64,000 nt of DNA from Peristeroidobacter soli (GCF_004138485.1 NZ_RYEV01000007.1:372001-436000); one strand, 5' to 3'; counted from the stretch's first letter, positions 38,892 through 49,802 are shown. Numbers and translations: made by a program. The notes: generated by a model not told the origin, from the letters alone.

Positions 38892-40973
38892 TTATCCCGG
38901 GAGTCGCGACAAATCGGCCACCTGCAGGAACAACCCGCGCAGGCGCACCAGCAAGCCTAATCGATTCGCGCGCACTTCCGGATCTTCCGCCATCACCATC
39001 ACGGAATCGAAGAAGCGGTCCACATCTTCCTTCAAGGTCGCGAGCTGAGTGAGTGCACCGGTGTACTCACGGCGTGAGAACAGGGGATTCACCGCGCGCT
39101 CCATGGAAACAACGTGGTCGAACAGCTGCCGTTCCGCGGGCTCGCGGAATTGGCCGATTTCCACCACCCCCGACAGATCGCCGGTCGCCTTGCGCAGGAT
39201 GTTGGCGATGCGCTTGTTCGCAGCGGCCAGGCTCGCGGCTTCAGGCAACGCCAGAAATCCTTCCAGTGCCTGCAGACGGACATCGATATCCAAGGTCGTG
39301 TGCGGCTTGCTTGCGAGCACGGCGTCGAACATTTCCGTGGTGATGGCACGGCCGCCCGCTTCCTCGAGGTAGGAAGACCGCAGACGTTCCATCAGATAAC
39401 CCCAGATGTCCTCGCCGATATTTGCGGGCGCCGTGACCGGCTGCAACGAGACGGCCTGGTCCACGAGCACGCGCAGATCCAGATCGAGCTTGTGCTCCAT
39501 GACCGTGCGCAGGATGCCGAGAGCCGCGCGACGCAGGCCGTACGGATCCTTGGTACCGGAGGGTTTCTGTCCGATGCTGAAAATGCCCGCGATGGTGTCG
39601 AGCTTGTCCGCGATCGATAGCGCGATGCCGGTTTTGGTCGCCGGCAACTTGTCGCCCGCGAACCGTGGCCAATATTGTTCTTCGAGCGCAGTGGCGACTT
39701 CGGCGTTTTCGCCATCGAGCTGCGCGTAGTACTTGCCCATCAAGCCTTGCAGCTCGGGAAACTCGCCGACCATCGCCGACAACAAGTCACATTTGCTCAG
39801 CCTGGCGGCCCGTGCCGCGAGCTCAGCGTTGCCGCCGATGCCTTCAGCAATCCGCTGCGCGAGCGTGACGACGCGATTGCTCTTGTCCGCCAGCGAACCC
39901 AGCTTCGCCTGGAACGTCACCGCCTTCAGCGCGGCGTAACGAGTTTCGAGACGTTCCTTTCGGTCGGTGTCCCAGAAGAAAGCGGCGTCGGCGAGGCGAG
40001 GGCGCACGACGCGTTCATTACCATCGCGGACCCGATCCGGCTCGCGGCTGGCGATGTTTGCAACCGTGATGAAGTAGTTCATCAGCTGCCCGTCGTTGCC
40101 GCGCACCGGGAAGTAACGCTGGTTGTCCTGCATGGTGGCGATCGGCACTTCCTGCGGCAGACGCAGGTACTGTTCATCGAAGCGACCGGACAGCGGCACC
40201 GGCCACTCGACCAGCGCCGTGACTTCATCGAGCAGCCAATCTTCGATCACAGCCTGGCCGCCGAGAGAATCGGCGATCGCATTCACTTCGGCACGAATGC
40301 GTTCACGACGAGCGCCGACATCGGCGACGACGTGGGCCTTTTCGAGCAGCATCTCGGCGTACTTCGCCGGATTGCTGATCGCCAGCTGCTTCGGTCCGTG
40401 GAACCGATGCCCTTGGGTTTGTTTGCCCGCCTGAATGCCGAGGATCTCGGCCTCGACGACGCTCGAACCAAACAACATCACGACCCAGTGAACCGGGCGA
40501 ACGAATTCCTGCGAGCCCGCGCCCCAGCGCATGCGGCGCGCGATCGGCAGGTTGTCGAGCGAGGCGGTGACGATGCCGGGCAACAGGGAAGTCGTCGCCG
40601 CACCGGGCTTCGAGCCTTCGAACTGCAGCACCTTGCCCTTCGGCCCGTCGACCTGCGCCAGCTGCTCAACCGTCACGCCGCACGACGCGGCAAAGCCGAG
40701 CGCCGCCTTGGTCGGCTGGCCATCGGGACCGAAGGCATTGGCAACCGCCGGGCCCTGACGTTTGATTTGCTGATCCGGCTGTTGATCGGCGACACCCGCG
40801 ACGAACACCGCCAGGCGGCGCGGCGTGGCGTACCACTTCACGTCACCATGTTTGACGGAGGCTTCGTCGAGGCCTTTGACGACGCCGTTGGCAAACGACT
40901 CGGCCAACGTGAACAACGATTTCGGCGGTAATTCCTCGGTGCCGATCTCGACCAGAAAATCACGTTTACTCAT
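38892..40973 (-). CDS. glyS: Glycine--tRNA ligase beta subunit
   Basis: A 693-aa subunit of the tetrameric (alpha2beta2) bacterial glycyl-tRNA synthetase. It begins [17 protein letters not shown], the family signature, and has [36 protein letters not shown] and a C-terminal DALR-type anticodon-binding part with [19 protein letters not shown]. Length is normal (E. coli 689). Its ATG overlaps the glyQ stop by 4 bp. Confidence 0.97.
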   Translation of the reverse strand: MSKRDFLVEIGTEELPPKSLFTLAESFANGVVKGLDEASVKHGDVKWYATPRRLAVFVAGVADQQPDQQIKRQGPAVANAFGPDGQPTKAALGFAASCGVTVEQLAQVDGPKGKVLQFEGSKPGAATTSLLPGIVTASLDNLPIARRMRWGAGSQEFVRPVHWVVMLFGSSVVEAEILGIQAGKQTQGHRFHGPKQLAISNPAKYAEMLLEKAHVVADVGARRERIRAEVNAIADSLGGQAVIEDWLLDEVTALVEWPVPLSGRFDEQYLRLPQEVPIATMQDNQRYFPVRGNDGQLMNYFITVANIASREPDRVRDGNERVVRPRLADAAFFWDTDRKERLETRYAALKAVTFQAKLGSLADKSNRVVTLAQRIAEGIGGNAELAARAARLSKCDLLSAMVGEFPELQGLMGKYYAQLDGENAEVATALEEQYWPRFAGDKLPATKTGIALSIADKLDTIAGIFSIGQKPSGTKDPYGLRRAALGILRTVMEHKLDLDLRVLVDQAVSLQPVTAPANIGEDIWGYLMERLRSSYLEEAGGRAITTEMFDAVLASKPHTTLDIDVRLQALEGFLALPEAASLAAANKRIANILRKATGDLSGVVEIGQFREPAERQLFDHVVSMERAVNPLFSRREYTGALTQLATLKEDVDRFFDSVMVMAEDPEVRANRLGLLVRLRGLFLQVADLSRLPG

Positions 40974-41908
40974 GCCGCGGTCTCAGCTTCAGCAGCCGCG
41001 CGATTCAGCATCGGGAAGCCCAGTGCCTCGCGGGTCTTGTAGTAGGTTTCGGCGACTTCTTTCGCGAGCGCGCGAACGCGCAGGATGAAGCGCTGACGCT
41101 CGGTGACCGAAATGGCTTTGCGGGCATCGAGCAAATTGAAGGTGTGCGAGGTCTTGAGCATCTGCTCATACGCCGGCAACGCCAGCCCGGCTTCGAGCAG
41201 CTTCTTGCACGCCGCCTCGTGATCGTCGAAGTGCCGGAACAGCAGCGCGGTGTCCGCCAGCTCGAAGTTGTACTTCGACTGCTCCACTTCATTCTGGTGA
41301 TAGACGTCGCCGTAGGTCACGCGGCCGTTCGGCCCGTCGGTCCACAACAGGTCGTACACGCTATGGACGCCCTGCAGATACATGGCCAGGCGCTCCAGAC
41401 CGTAAGTGATCTCGCCCATGACCGGCTTGCAGTCCAGCCCGCCCACTTGCTGGAAGTAAGTGAACTGGGTGACTTCCATGCCGTTCAGCCAGATTTCCCA
41501 GCCCAGGCCCCAGGCGCCGAGGGTGGGCGATTCCCAATTGTCCTCGACCAGTCGGATGTCGTGGATCAGCGGGTCGAGGCCGAGCGAGGCTAGCGATCCC
41601 AGATACAGATCGACGATGTTCGGCGGCGACGGCTTCAGCACCACCTGGAATTGGTAGTAGTGCTGGAGCCGGAACGGGTTGTCGCCGTAACGACCGTCCG
41701 TGGGACGGCGCGAGGGCTGCACATAGGCGGCGCTCCACGGCTCCGGCCCCACGGCGCGAAGCAGGGTGCCGGTGTGAAAGGTACCTGCGCCCATCTCCAT
41801 GTCGTAGGGCTGCAGGATCACGCACCCCTGCTTCGACCAGTACGACTGGAGGGCGAAAATCAGGTCCTGAAAAGTCCGCGGCGGGACGACGGCTTTCGAT
41901 GCGGCCAT
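40970..41908 (-). CDS. glyQ: Glycine--tRNA ligase alpha subunit
   Basis: A 312-aa class II synthetase catalytic subunit. ATG 41908 gives [20 protein letters not shown]; the open frame extends upstream to 41998 but that part is not family-like. The core has [37 protein letters not shown] and [20 protein letters not shown], all glyQ hallmarks. It is the first gene of the glyQ-glyS-plsC unit and divergent from glnA. Confidence 0.97.
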   Translation of the reverse strand: MAASKAVVPPRTFQDLIFALQSYWSKQGCVILQPYDMEMGAGTFHTGTLLRAVGPEPWSAAYVQPSRRPTDGRYGDNPFRLQHYYQFQVVLKPSPPNIVDLYLGSLASLGLDPLIHDIRLVEDNWESPTLGAWGLGWEIWLNGMEVTQFTYFQQVGGLDCKPVMGEITYGLERLAMYLQGVHSVYDLLWTDGPNGRVTYGDVYHQNEVEQSKYNFELADTALLFRHFDDHEAACKKLLEAGLALPAYEQMLKTSHTFNLLDARKAISVTERQRFILRVRALAKEVAETYYKTREALGFPMLNRAAAEAETAA

Positions 41909-41941
41909 CTGGGGTCCGGTCCTAAGGGGGAAAAGCGCGCG

Positions 41942-41947
41942 AGTATA
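41942..41947 (-). promoter_or_regulatory. Candidate -10 element of glyQ
   Basis: On the minus strand TATACT (5 of 6 to TATAAT) lies 34 bp before the glyQ ATG. I do not see a good -35 at the right spacing, so this is weak. No T-box-like leader is visible. Confidence 0.35.
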
Positions 41948-42006
41948 CCCGCCACACCCATGAAATCCGGGTCTGCTACAGATTGGGGCCTCGGGCACCT
42001 CGTCGG

Positions 42007-42023
42007 CGCACGCCTATGGTGCG
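42007..42023 (+). promoter_or_regulatory. Candidate NtrC-binding site, distal
   Basis: GCAC-N7-GTGC (42008-42022 within CGCACGCCTATGGTGCG) matches the core of the NtrC consensus exactly. It lies about 95-110 bp upstream of the sigma-54 promoter of glnA, a usual enhancer distance. Confidence 0.6.
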
Positions 42024-42099
42024 TCGATGGCTGCATATGCTCCAATTTAGGGCGGACATTTGTAATGTTTTCCGCATGGCATCACCAAAATCCAGCAGT

Positions 42100-42116
42100 T
42101 GCGCCATCACGGTGCG
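42100..42116 (+). promoter_or_regulatory. Candidate NtrC site next to the -24 element
   Basis: TGCGCCATCACGGTGCG is a 17-bp imperfect palindrome, GCGC-N7-GTGC, with 7 of 8 core matches. It abuts the -24 element, which is close for an enhancer; it could be a low-affinity or inhibitory site, or coincidental. Confidence 0.4.
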
Positions 42117-42117
42117 C

Positions 42118-42133
42118 TGGCATGCTTCCTGCA
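42118..42133 (+). promoter_or_regulatory. Predicted sigma-54 promoter of glnA
   Basis: TGGCATGCTTCCTGCA has the essential GG and GC dinucleotides separated by exactly 10 bp, as in the -24/-12 consensus TGGCACG-N4-TTGC. It is about 90 bp before the glnA ATG. Together with ntrB and ntrC downstream, it argues for nitrogen-regulated expression. The rest of the 313-bp glyQ-glnA gap contains no gene. Confidence 0.8.
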
Positions 42134-42221
42134 ATTTTGTCTGGTCCTCAACAACCTCCTGGCGTCGTAGCGGCGAGCGGCCCGGGACTTCTCAATCTCG
42201 CTGTCTACCGGAGGAGAACTC

Positions 42222-43634
42222 ATGACGACCCCCGCTGAAGTCCTCAGCATGCTGAAAGAGAAGGAGGTCAGATACGTTGATCTGCGCTTCACGGACACTC
42301 GCGGCAAAGAGCAGCACGTGACCGTTCCCGCGCATACCGTCGACCAAGGCTTCTTCGACGACGGCAAGATGTTCGACGGCTCCTCGATCGCCGGCTGGAA
42401 GGGCATCAACGAATCCGACATGGTGCTCATGCCGGACGCCAGCACCGCCGTGCTCGATCCGTTCTTCGAAGAGACCACGCTGATCATCCGCTGCGACGTG
42501 CTCGAGCCCTCCACCATGCAGGGTTACGAGCGCGATCCGCGCTCCATCGCGAAGCGCGCCGAGGCCTACCTGAAGTCCACCGGCATCGGTGACAAGGCGC
42601 TGTTCGGCCCGGAAAACGAATTCTTCATTTTCGACGACGTGAAGTACGGCACCAACATGCAGGGGTCGTTCTTCGAGATCAATTCCGTCGAAGCCGCCTG
42701 GTCCTCGGGCAAGGCGTTCGAGGGCGGCAACATGGCGCACCGTCCCGGCGTGAAGGGCGGTTATTTCCCCGTCCCGCCGGTCGATTCGTTCCAGGACATC
42801 CGTTCGGCCATGTGCAATGCCCTCGAAGAGCTGGGCATGAAGGTCGAAGTGCACCACCACGAAGTGGCGACCGCCGGTCAGTGCGAAATCGGTGTGAACG
42901 CCAACACGCTGGTGAAGAAGGCTGACGAAGTGCAGCTGCTGAAGTACGCGATTCACAACGTCGCGCACGCCTACGGCAAGACCGTGACCTTCATGCCGAA
43001 GCCCATCGTCGGCGACAACGGCAGCGGCATGCACGTGCACCAGTCGATCCAGAAGGACGGCAAGCCGGCCTTCGCGGGCGACAAGTACGCGGGCCTGTCG
43101 GACATGGCGCTGTACTACATCGGCGGCATCATCAAGCACGCCAAGGCCATCAACGCGTTCACGAACGCGAGCACCAACAGCTACAAGCGCCTGGTGCCGC
43201 ACTTCGAAGCGCCGGTGATGCTGGCGTACTCCGCCCGCAATCGTTCCGCTTCCATCCGTATTCCCTGGGTCGCGAACCCGAAGGGCCGTCGTATCGAAGT
43301 GCGCTTCCCGGACTCGACCGCGAATCCGTATCTCGCGTTCGCGGCCATGATGATGGCCGGCCTCGACGGCATCCTGAACAAGATCCACCCGGGCGAAGCC
43401 GCGGACAAGGATCTGTACGACCTGCCGCCGGAAGAAGCGAAGAACATTCCGGAAGTCTGCTATTCGCTGGAACAGGCGCTGCAGTCTCTGGATGCGGATC
43501 GCGGCTTCCTGAAGGCCGGCGGCGTGTTCACCGACGACGTGATCGATGCCTACATCGCGCTGAAGATGCAGGAAGTGACCAAGGTGCGTATGTCGACGCA
43601 CCCGCTGGAGTTCGAGCTGTATTACAGCGTCTAA
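42222..43634 (+). CDS. glnA: Type I glutamine synthetase
   Basis: A 470-aa dodecameric enzyme making glutamine from glutamate, ammonia and ATP. GGAGGA precedes the ATG. Signatures: [48 protein letters not shown] and [19 protein letters not shown]. The adenylylation loop has [10 protein letters not shown], whose Tyr would be the target of GlnE, so it is the GSI-beta type. Length equals E. coli GlnA (469). Confidence 0.98.
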   Translation: MTTPAEVLSMLKEKEVRYVDLRFTDTRGKEQHVTVPAHTVDQGFFDDGKMFDGSSIAGWKGINESDMVLMPDASTAVLDPFFEETTLIIRCDVLEPSTMQGYERDPRSIAKRAEAYLKSTGIGDKALFGPENEFFIFDDVKYGTNMQGSFFEINSVEAAWSSGKAFEGGNMAHRPGVKGGYFPVPPVDSFQDIRSAMCNALEELGMKVEVHHHEVATAGQCEIGVNANTLVKKADEVQLLKYAIHNVAHAYGKTVTFMPKPIVGDNGSGMHVHQSIQKDGKPAFAGDKYAGLSDMALYYIGGIIKHAKAINAFTNASTNSYKRLVPHFEAPVMLAYSARNRSASIRIPWVANPKGRRIEVRFPDSTANPYLAFAAMMMAGLDGILNKIHPGEAADKDLYDLPPEEAKNIPEVCYSLEQALQSLDADRGFLKAGGVFTDDVIDAYIALKMQEVTKVRMSTHPLEFELYYSV

Positions 43635-43640
43635 CTACGG

Positions 43641-43685
43641 CAGTCGGCGGCTGCGTTTTCGGATGCAGCCGTTGACTGGTTTTTC
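43641..43685 (+). terminator. Intrinsic terminator of glnA
   Basis: A 14-bp stem (43641-43654 with 43665-43678, including two G-U pairs) capped by a 10-nt loop and followed by GTTTTTCT. It begins 6 bp after the glnA stop and is a classical Rho-independent terminator. The following DUF4124-ntrB-ntrC genes may need their own promoter or read-through. Confidence 0.88.
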
Positions 43686-43762
43686 TGTAACGGTGACGGC
43701 GGTCACAAATACGCCGTCACCGCTTTTGTCAGGTCGAGGTGGAGCGGCTATGCTCATTACAT

Positions 43763-44452
43763 ATGCGTACGGCGCTTTATGTTCTCCTCGCACTGGCGGC
43801 ACCGGCCTTCGCCGGTCAGACCGTTTACAAGTGGGTGGACGACAAAGGTGTCACGCACTTTTCGGATCAGCCCATCGCGGGCGCCGAGAAAGTGGAGCTG
43901 AGCAGCGGCCCCAGTCGCGCCGCCACCCCGCCGCCTTCGTATTCACCCCCGGCATCGCAGCCGCCGGTCAAGGCCGGTCCGCCGTATTCGCGCTTCGTCA
44001 TCGTCAGTCCGCAGCAGGATCAGGCGTTCATCAATTCGGGTGGCAAAGTGACCGTGTCGCTGGCCGCCACACCGGCGATCACTTCGGGTCACACCGTGAC
44101 TCTTTATCTGGATGGCTCGCCCGTGGCGGGCTTCAGCCCGATGAGTCACGAGTTTTCGGACATGCCGCGCGGCAGCCACACGGTGAAGGCCGTTATCACC
44201 CAGGGCGGTCAGACGATTCAGGAAACGCCACCGGTGACCTTCCATGTGCGGCAGGAATCGATCGCGAACCCGCCGGTCGGTCCGGCCCTGCGCAATACCA
44301 ACAAGCCCAAACGCACCGCCGGCAACAAGCTGACCACCAAGCAGCCGAGCTATCAGGCGTTGAATGGCGGCAAGGCGGTCATCGATCCGAGCACCAATCT
44401 GCCGGTGAAGACCAAGCCCGCCACGCCCACCGGTCCCAAAGCCGGCAGCTGA
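43763..44452 (+). CDS. Exported DUF4124 domain protein
   Basis: A 229-aa protein; ATG 43763 starts a signal peptide MRTALYVLLALAAPAFAG. Residues ~20-60 are DUF4124 (TVYKWVDDKGVTHFSDQP, the family signature). A Pro/Ser-rich linker follows, then an Ig-like beta domain (about 85-185: RFVIVSPQQDQAFINSGG, VTLYLDGSPVAGF) and a basic, Thr/Lys-rich tail. It lies between glnA and ntrB, as in many relatives, but its role is unknown. Confidence 0.85.
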   Translation: MRTALYVLLALAAPAFAGQTVYKWVDDKGVTHFSDQPIAGAEKVELSSGPSRAATPPPSYSPPASQPPVKAGPPYSRFVIVSPQQDQAFINSGGKVTVSLAATPAITSGHTVTLYLDGSPVAGFSPMSHEFSDMPRGSHTVKAVITQGGQTIQETPPVTFHVRQESIANPPVGPALRNTNKPKRTAGNKLTTKQPSYQALNGGKAVIDPSTNLPVKTKPATPTGPKAGS

Positions 44453-44511
44453 TATCTGTTTCCGCCCGCGTGCCGCTCCATCGAGCGGACGGGCTGCGGT
44501 GAAGGACGCGA

Positions 44512-45627
44512 ATGGCCGCGCAACCTTCCCATCTCATGGTCAGCGCTGACTCCGGGCGTATCCTCGACAGTCTCAGCACCAGCGTGCTGATCGTCGATCG
44601 CGCGCGCTCGCTGCTTTATTTGAATGTTTCCGCCGAGGCGCTGTTCGGCGTCAGTCGCAATCAAGTGCGCGGCCGTCCGCTGGCTGAATTTCTGGAAGAC
44701 TCCGCCGTACTCGATGAAGTCATCGATCGCGCGGCGACTACTTCGCGTCCGTTCTCGCGACGCGAGCTGGCGTTGCACCCGATCTACGGCGAGGGCGAGC
44801 TCGTCGTCGATTGCACGGTCGCGCCTTATGAAGAAAGCGGCGCGCCTGGCGCCGTGCTCATCGAGATCAGCGACGCGACTCAACATCAGCGCATCACGCG
44901 CGAGACTGCGTTGCTGACTCAGATCGGCGGCAGCCGGTTGATGATTCGTCAGCTCGCGCACGAGATCAAGAATCCACTCGGTGGCTTGCGAGGCGCCGCG
45001 CAATTGCTGGCTCGTCAGCTCGACGACGCGTCGATGCGTGAATACACGACAGTCATCATCAGTGAAGCCGATCGTCTGGTGACCCTGGTCGACACGTTGC
45101 TCGGCCCGGGACATTTTCCGCGCAAGGAATCGATCAACATCCACGAGCTGCTCGCGCACGTGGGGCATTTGCTCTCGGCGGATGCGCCACCCGGTTTCGT
45201 GATCGATCGCGATTACGACCCGAGCCTGCCGCCGCTGCACCTGGATCGCAATCTGATCATTCAGGCGATGTTGAATCTGGGCAAGAACGCCCTGCAGGCG
45301 ATGGCTCAGAACACGGGCCGCGACGGGCGTCTGGTGTTACGCACTCGCGCCCTCACCAATGTGAATATCGGCGCGCGTCGGCATCGACTCGTCGCCAGTG
45401 TGCAATTCGAAGACAACGGCCCGGGTGTGCCCGAGCATCTGCGCGACACTTTGTTTTATCCGCTCGTCACGGGGCGAGCCGACGGTACTGGACTTGGTCT
45501 GGCAGTGGCGCAAGACCTGGTGAGTCGTCACGACGGTCTGATCGAATTCGAGAGCAGGCCGGGTCAAACCACTTTCACAATTTTGTTGCCCTTCCATGTT
45601 ACAGACCACACCAGTGAAAACGCTTAA
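44512..45627 (+). CDS. glnL: Nitrogen regulation sensor histidine kinase NtrB (GlnL)
   Basis: A 371-aa cytosolic kinase that phosphorylates NtrC under nitrogen limitation, with its activity switched by PII. A PAS domain (about 14-110, DSLSTSVLIVDRARSLLYLN) precedes the H-box with RQLAHEIKNPLGGLRGAAQLL, in which the His is the phosphosite. Catalytic domain N box LGKNALQAM, G1 FEDNGPGVP and G2 GRADGTGLGLAVAQ are all present. No membrane segment. The 3' end overlaps ntrC by 32 bp. Confidence 0.95.
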   Translation: MAAQPSHLMVSADSGRILDSLSTSVLIVDRARSLLYLNVSAEALFGVSRNQVRGRPLAEFLEDSAVLDEVIDRAATTSRPFSRRELALHPIYGEGELVVDCTVAPYEESGAPGAVLIEISDATQHQRITRETALLTQIGGSRLMIRQLAHEIKNPLGGLRGAAQLLARQLDDASMREYTTVIISEADRLVTLVDTLLGPGHFPRKESINIHELLAHVGHLLSADAPPGFVIDRDYDPSLPPLHLDRNLIIQAMLNLGKNALQAMAQNTGRDGRLVLRTRALTNVNIGARRHRLVASVQFEDNGPGVPEHLRDTLFYPLVTGRADGTGLGLAVAQDLVSRHDGLIEFESRPGQTTFTILLPFHVTDHTSENA

Positions 45628-47011
45628 CGTCTGGCTCGTCGATGACGACGCCTCCATCCGCTGGGTGCTGGAGCGCGCGCTGCGCCAGGGCGGCATGGCA
45701 CCCACAGCCTTCGATCACGCGGACACGGCGCTCGCGGCGCTGCGCCGGGATCGTCCCGATGTTTTGATTACAGACATTCGCATGCCCGGCCGCAGCGGCC
45801 TCGAGCTGCTGACCGAGATTCGCGACAACCAGCCCGACCTGCCGGTCATCGTGATGACGGCGCATTCGGATCTGGATAGCGCGGTCGCGGCTTATCAAGG
45901 CGGCGCGTTCGAATATCTGCCCAAGCCATTCGATATCGACCAGGCGGTCGATCTGGTACGTCGCGCGGCTCAGCAGAAAACCCGCGTCGAGGAAGCTTCG
46001 ACGGAAGCGCGACGGATCCCTGAAATGCTCGGCCAGGCGCCGGCCATGCAGGAAGTGTTTCGTGCCATCGGCCGGTTGTCGCGCTCGAGCATGACGGTGT
46101 TGATCACCGGCGAGTCCGGTACCGGTAAGGAACTGGTCGCCCGCGCTTTGCATCGTCACAGCCCGCGAGCGAACAAGGCGTTCATCGCTTTGAACACGTC
46201 GGCGTTCACGGCGGACCTGCTCGAGTCTGAATTGTTCGGTCACGAGAAGGGCTCGTTCACCGGCGCGGATTCGCAGCGTCGCGGCCGTTTCGAACAGGCC
46301 GATGGCGGCACGTTGTTCCTCGACGAAATCGGCGACATGTCGCCGCAGCTGCAGACACGACTGCTGCGTGTGTTGGCGGAAGGGGAGTTCTATCGCGTCG
46401 GCGGTCAGGTGCCGGTGCGAGTCGATGTGCGAGTGATCGCGGCGACTCACCAGGATCTGGAAGGGCGTGTGAAGCAGAACTTGTTCCGTGAGGACTTGTT
46501 ACATCGCTTGAACGTCATTCGGATCGAAGTCCCGCCGCTGCGCCAGCGTCGCGAAGATATTCCCGAGCTGCTGATGCACTATTTGAACGAGGCGGCGGTC
46601 GAGCTTGGCGTCGAGCCCAAGGTGCTGACGCCGGAGGCGGCGGCGGCGCTGTCCAATTTCGATTGGCCGGGCAATGTGCGGCAGGTGGTGAACGCGTGCC
46701 GTCGCCTGACGGTGACCGCGCCGGGTCGCGAGATCAAAGCCGAAGATATTCCCAGCGATCTGGGCGGTATCCCGGGGCCGGCGAAGTTGCAGGACGAGTG
46801 GACCCGCCAGCTCACCAACTGGGCGGAGAAGCGGCTCGCCGCCGGCGAAACCCCGCTGCTCGACGACGCCATGCCCGAGTTCGAGCGCACCTTGATTCGC
46901 GCCGCCCTGCGTAAAGCGGAAGGCGGCCGGCAGGAAGCGGCGAAGTTGCTCGGCTGGGGCCGAAATACCCTGACCCGCAAGCTCAAAGAGCTGGCGATGG
47001 ACGACGAATAA
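45596..47011 (+). CDS. glnG: Nitrogen regulation response regulator NtrC (GlnG)
   Basis: A 471-aa sigma-54 activator: receiver domain with DDDASIRW and [11 protein letters not shown] (phospho-Asp); AAA+ domain with Walker [24 protein letters not shown] and Walker [13 protein letters not shown]; and C-terminal Fis-type HTH ([21 protein letters not shown]). The GAFTGA loop is the GSFTGA variant. ATG 45596 overlaps ntrB; a GTG at 45614 is the alternative. It is expected to bind the sites before glnA. Confidence 0.95.
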   Translation: MLQTTPVKTLNVWLVDDDASIRWVLERALRQGGMAPTAFDHADTALAALRRDRPDVLITDIRMPGRSGLELLTEIRDNQPDLPVIVMTAHSDLDSAVAAYQGGAFEYLPKPFDIDQAVDLVRRAAQQKTRVEEASTEARRIPEMLGQAPAMQEVFRAIGRLSRSSMTVLITGESGTGKELVARALHRHSPRANKAFIALNTSAFTADLLESELFGHEKGSFTGADSQRRGRFEQADGGTLFLDEIGDMSPQLQTRLLRVLAEGEFYRVGGQVPVRVDVRVIAATHQDLEGRVKQNLFREDLLHRLNVIRIEVPPLRQRREDIPELLMHYLNEAAVELGVEPKVLTPEAAAALSNFDWPGNVRQVVNACRRLTVTAPGREIKAEDIPSDLGGIPGPAKLQDEWTRQLTNWAEKRLAAGETPLLDDAMPEFERTLIRAALRKAEGGRQEAAKLLGWGRNTLTRKLKELAMDDE

Positions 47012-47303
47012 CGCAGCCACCCAGTTTCTATTTCTTCCGTGCGCGTTGAGCCTGACGGCCAACGCGCAGCGCGGCCCGGAAGTGGCGCGATTGTCAGGGC
47101 CGCTGCCAAGGCTCGCGCGCAAGTTGTCATCACAAGCGCCAATAGCGCGCTCGCGCCTCAACACGATTCAGTGCGGCCTGCCGTCAAGAGGACGATTGTG
47201 GGTAAGAGCGCTCGCCGCGCAAGCGCGATTCGGGCTGCGGGCTCAGCGGGTGCCTGCTACCCTTCGCCGCAATTGTTAGCTTGCGGCTCGCAGGGGCGCC
47301 GAG
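47012..47303. other. Non-coding gap with a 9-bp stem-loop
   Basis: This 292-bp stretch between ntrC and trmL has no convincing gene. TGCGCGTTG (47040-47048) and CAACGCGCA (47060-47068) form a perfect 9-bp stem with an 11-nt loop, but no T-run follows. It may act as a weak terminator or mRNA stabiliser. The rest is GC-rich with no recognised signal. Confidence 0.6.
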
Positions 47304-47774
47304 TTGTTCCACGTCATTCTTTTCCAGCCGGAGATTCCTCCGAACACCGGCAACATCATTCGCCTGTGCGCCAACTCCGGCTCGTCATTGCATCTGATCC
47401 GGCCGCTGGGTTTCGACATCAGCGAAAAGGCCGTGCGCCGCGCGGGAATGGACTACGCCGATCTGGCGAACGTCAAAGCGTGGGATTCGTTGGAGGAGTG
47501 CTTCACCGCCATTGCCGTGAAGCGCTGGTTCGCGATCTCGACACGCGGCAAGACCCGCTACGATCAGCCGCGATTCGTCCCTGGCGATGCGTTTTTATTC
47601 GGACCGGAAACGCGAGGCCTGCCCCAAGATCTCTTGGAAACCTGCCCGGCCGAGCACCGGCTGACGATCCCAATGTGCCCCGGCAATCGCAGCCTCAATC
47701 TTTCCAATGCCGCCGCCGTGATCGTGTACGAAGCCTGGCGCCAGCTGGAATTCGCCATCGACCCGCCACCCTGA
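47304..47774 (+). CDS. trmL: tRNA (cytidine/uridine-2'-O)-methyltransferase TrmL
   Basis: A 156-aa SPOUT methylase that 2'-O-methylates wobble position 34 of tRNA-Leu isoacceptors. The start is TTG at 47304, giving FHVILFQPEIPPNTGNIIRL, exactly where the family begins; no ATG exists nearby. Deep-knot motifs FLFGPETRGLPQDLLE, IPMCPGNRSLNLSNAAAVIVYEAWRQ are present. Length matches E. coli TrmL (157). Confidence 0.93.
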   Translation: MFHVILFQPEIPPNTGNIIRLCANSGSSLHLIRPLGFDISEKAVRRAGMDYADLANVKAWDSLEECFTAIAVKRWFAISTRGKTRYDQPRFVPGDAFLFGPETRGLPQDLLETCPAEHRLTIPMCPGNRSLNLSNAAAVIVYEAWRQLEFAIDPPP

Positions 47775-47870
47775 CGACTCCGCAGCCGCTCAAGTCAAAG
47801 CGCGACGGTCATTGCTGGCAGTTGGTGAGCGAAACGGGCGTTGAAGAGCTATTCCGGTCACGCGGCGCCA

Positions 47871-47890
47871 GCCGCAAAAATAATTGCGGC
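47871..47890. terminator. Candidate bidirectional stem-loop between trmL and gpsA
   Basis: GCCGCAA-AAATAA-TTGCGGC (47871-47890) is a perfect 7-bp hairpin in the convergent gap. A second, overlapping hairpin, GGCGGC (47888-47893) with GCCGCC (47901-47906), could compete. Neither has a long T-run. Confidence 0.45.
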
Positions 47891-47907
47891 GGCGTTATGA
47901 GCCGCCG

Positions 47908-48930
47908 TCACTCCGGCTTGAGCGCCCGGCTCATCAATTCCTTCACCGCATCTTTCGGCGCGACGCCTTCATAAACGACGCGGTACACCTGCTCGCAAAT
48001 CGGCATCTCCACGCCCGCGCGCTGGGCAACCGTTCGAACGGCGTTGGCAGCGAGCACACCCTCGACCACCTGGCCAATCGTCTTCTGCGCGGCATCGACT
48101 TTCTCGCCCGACGCCAGCGCCAATCCAAACCGCCGATTGCGTGACTGATTGTCCGTGCACGTGAGCACCAGATCGCCCAGCCCCGCCAGGCCCATGAATG
48201 TTTCTTTCTTGGCGCCGAGCGCCACCCCCAACCGGGTCATTTCAACCAACCCACGCGCGATCAACGCAATCCGCGTGTTGGCACCAAAGCCGAGGCCATC
48301 GGAAATGCCGGCGCCAATGGCCATCACATTCTTGATGGCTCCGCCCACCTCGACGCCCGTGATGTCCGTCGACGTATAAGCGCGGAAGTTCTGACCGGAA
48401 AAACGCTGAGCAAGCTCGGCCGCAAAAGCAGCATCGCTGGCGGCAATGGTCATTGCCGTCGGCAAGCCCGCCCCGACTTCCTTGGCAAAGGTCGGTCCGG
48501 AAATGACGGCTGTGGGCACTCTCTCGCCCAGCACTTCGCGAGCGACCTGATGCGGCAGCAAGCCGGTGGAAACTTCGAAGCCCTTGGTGGCCCAGGCAAC
48601 GCGGGCGTTGGCCCGCAAATGCGGAGCGATCTCTTCGAGCATCCCGCGCAGGGCATGACTGGGCACAGCCACGATGACATCGCGACTCGCCTGCAAAGCC
48701 GTCTGCAGATCCGGCTCGATGCGCAGCTGTTCGGGAAACGGCGCGTCCGGCAGATAGCGCGCGTTACGCCGATCGCGTTGCAGCTCGGCGAGATGGGTCG
48801 AATCGCGCCCCCACAGCAAGGTGGGAAGCGCGACCCGAGCTAACTGGATCGCGAGCGCCGTGCCCCAGGAGCCGGCGCCCAGCACCACGCATGTTGAGCC
48901 GTCGGCTGCCGCCTCTGGCGCCACAGACAT
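47908..48930 (-). CDS. gpsA: NAD(P)-dependent glycerol-3-phosphate dehydrogenase
   Basis: A 340-aa cytosolic enzyme that reduces dihydroxyacetone phosphate to sn-glycerol-3-phosphate for phospholipids. Rossmann motif [17 protein letters not shown] at the N-terminus, then [29 protein letters not shown], and [28 protein letters not shown], which contains the catalytic Lys. Length normal. It is the last gene of the rhodanese-grxC-secB-gpsA unit, 7 bp after secB. Confidence 0.97.
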   Translation of the reverse strand: MSVAPEAAADGSTCVVLGAGSWGTALAIQLARVALPTLLWGRDSTHLAELQRDRRNARYLPDAPFPEQLRIEPDLQTALQASRDVIVAVPSHALRGMLEEIAPHLRANARVAWATKGFEVSTGLLPHQVAREVLGERVPTAVISGPTFAKEVGAGLPTAMTIAASDAAFAAELAQRFSGQNFRAYTSTDITGVEVGGAIKNVMAIGAGISDGLGFGANTRIALIARGLVEMTRLGVALGAKKETFMGLAGLGDLVLTCTDNQSRNRRFGLALASGEKVDAAQKTIGQVVEGVLAANAVRTVAQRAGVEMPICEQVYRVVYEGVAPKDAVKELMSRALKPE

Positions 48931-48937
48931 GGCGTGA

Positions 48938-49435
48938 TCAGTTGAAGGAGGGAGTGCCGGCGGCCGGCTGCTGTCCTTGAGCGCGAGCCGCGGCCTGCGC
49001 GAACAGCGCGTCGAAGTTCACCGGCGGCAGCAGGAACGGTGGGAAGCCACCCTTCATGAGCAGATCGGAGATCACCTGGCGTGCATAGGGCAGCAGGTAG
49101 TTCGGGCAGAAGATGCCGAGCAGACGCTGCATGTCGTCCTGCGGAACGTTGCGGATGCCGAACGCGCCGGCCTGCTGCAGCTCGACCAGCCACAGCGTCT
49201 TGTTGTCCGCCTGCGCTTCGACGCGCACGGTCAGCACGACTTCCTTCATGTCACCGCCGATGTCGTTGACCGCGGTGTTGAGGTTCAGGTTGATCGTGGG
49301 ATTCGTGTTCGGATTGACGCGCGGCCCGGTCGGCGCCTCGAAAGACACGTCTTTCAGATACACCGCCTGCGGCGCGAACTGCGGCGCATTGGGATCGCCG
49401 TTCTGGCCGTTGGCGGCGGGTACTTCGTCAACCAT
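48938..49435 (-). CDS. secB: Protein-export chaperone SecB
   Basis: A 165-aa tetrameric chaperone delivering unfolded preproteins to SecA. ATG 49435 follows AGAGGAC; the frame is open further upstream through grxC but that is not SecB. The family blocks [54 protein letters not shown] and [15 protein letters not shown] are all present. The C-terminal tail [12 protein letters not shown] is short and not zinc-binding-like. Confidence 0.97.
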   Translation of the reverse strand: MVDEVPAANGQNGDPNAPQFAPQAVYLKDVSFEAPTGPRVNPNTNPTINLNLNTAVNDIGGDMKEVVLTVRVEAQADNKTLWLVELQQAGAFGIRNVPQDDMQRLLGIFCPNYLLPYARQVISDLLMKGGFPPFLLPPVNFDALFAQAAARAQGQQPAAGTPSFN

Positions 49436-49535
49436 GATTTCGAGTCCTCTGTCGTATTCGTCGAATAATAATGGGCGCGGCATACATGAATATGACTGGA
49501 CCCGCGCCTCGAGCCCCACCAGCCGAAGCTGGCCC

Positions 49536-49802
49536 CTACTTGGGCAATTGGGCGAGCAGTTTATCCAATTCACCGGCTCGATCGAGAGCCGCGAGGTCGT
49601 CGTAACCACCGACGTGGCGCTCGCCGATGAAGATCTGCGGCACGGTGCGGCGGCCATTGCTCTTCTGGAGCATCACCTCGCGTTCCCCCGGAACCTCATC
49701 CACCTTGATCTCGCGAAAGGCCGCGCCCTTGCGTTCCAACAGATTGCGCGCGCGCTGGCAGTAGCCGCACCACGCGGTCGAATACATCACGATCTCGCTC
49801 AT
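49536..49802 (-). CDS. grxC: Glutaredoxin 3
   Basis: An 88-aa thiol-disulphide oxidoreductase, MSEIVMYSTAWCGYCQRARN, with RTVPQIFIGERHVGGYDDL for the glutathione-binding cis-Pro and GG motif. The active site is CGYC rather than the common CPYC; a Gly at that position is known in some glutaredoxins. It uses glutathione to reduce disulphides in the cytosol. Its ATG overlaps the rhodanese stop by one base (TGATG). Confidence 0.93.
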   Translation of the reverse strand: MSEIVMYSTAWCGYCQRARNLLERKGAAFREIKVDEVPGEREVMLQKSNGRRTVPQIFIGERHVGGYDDLAALDRAGELDKLLAQLPK

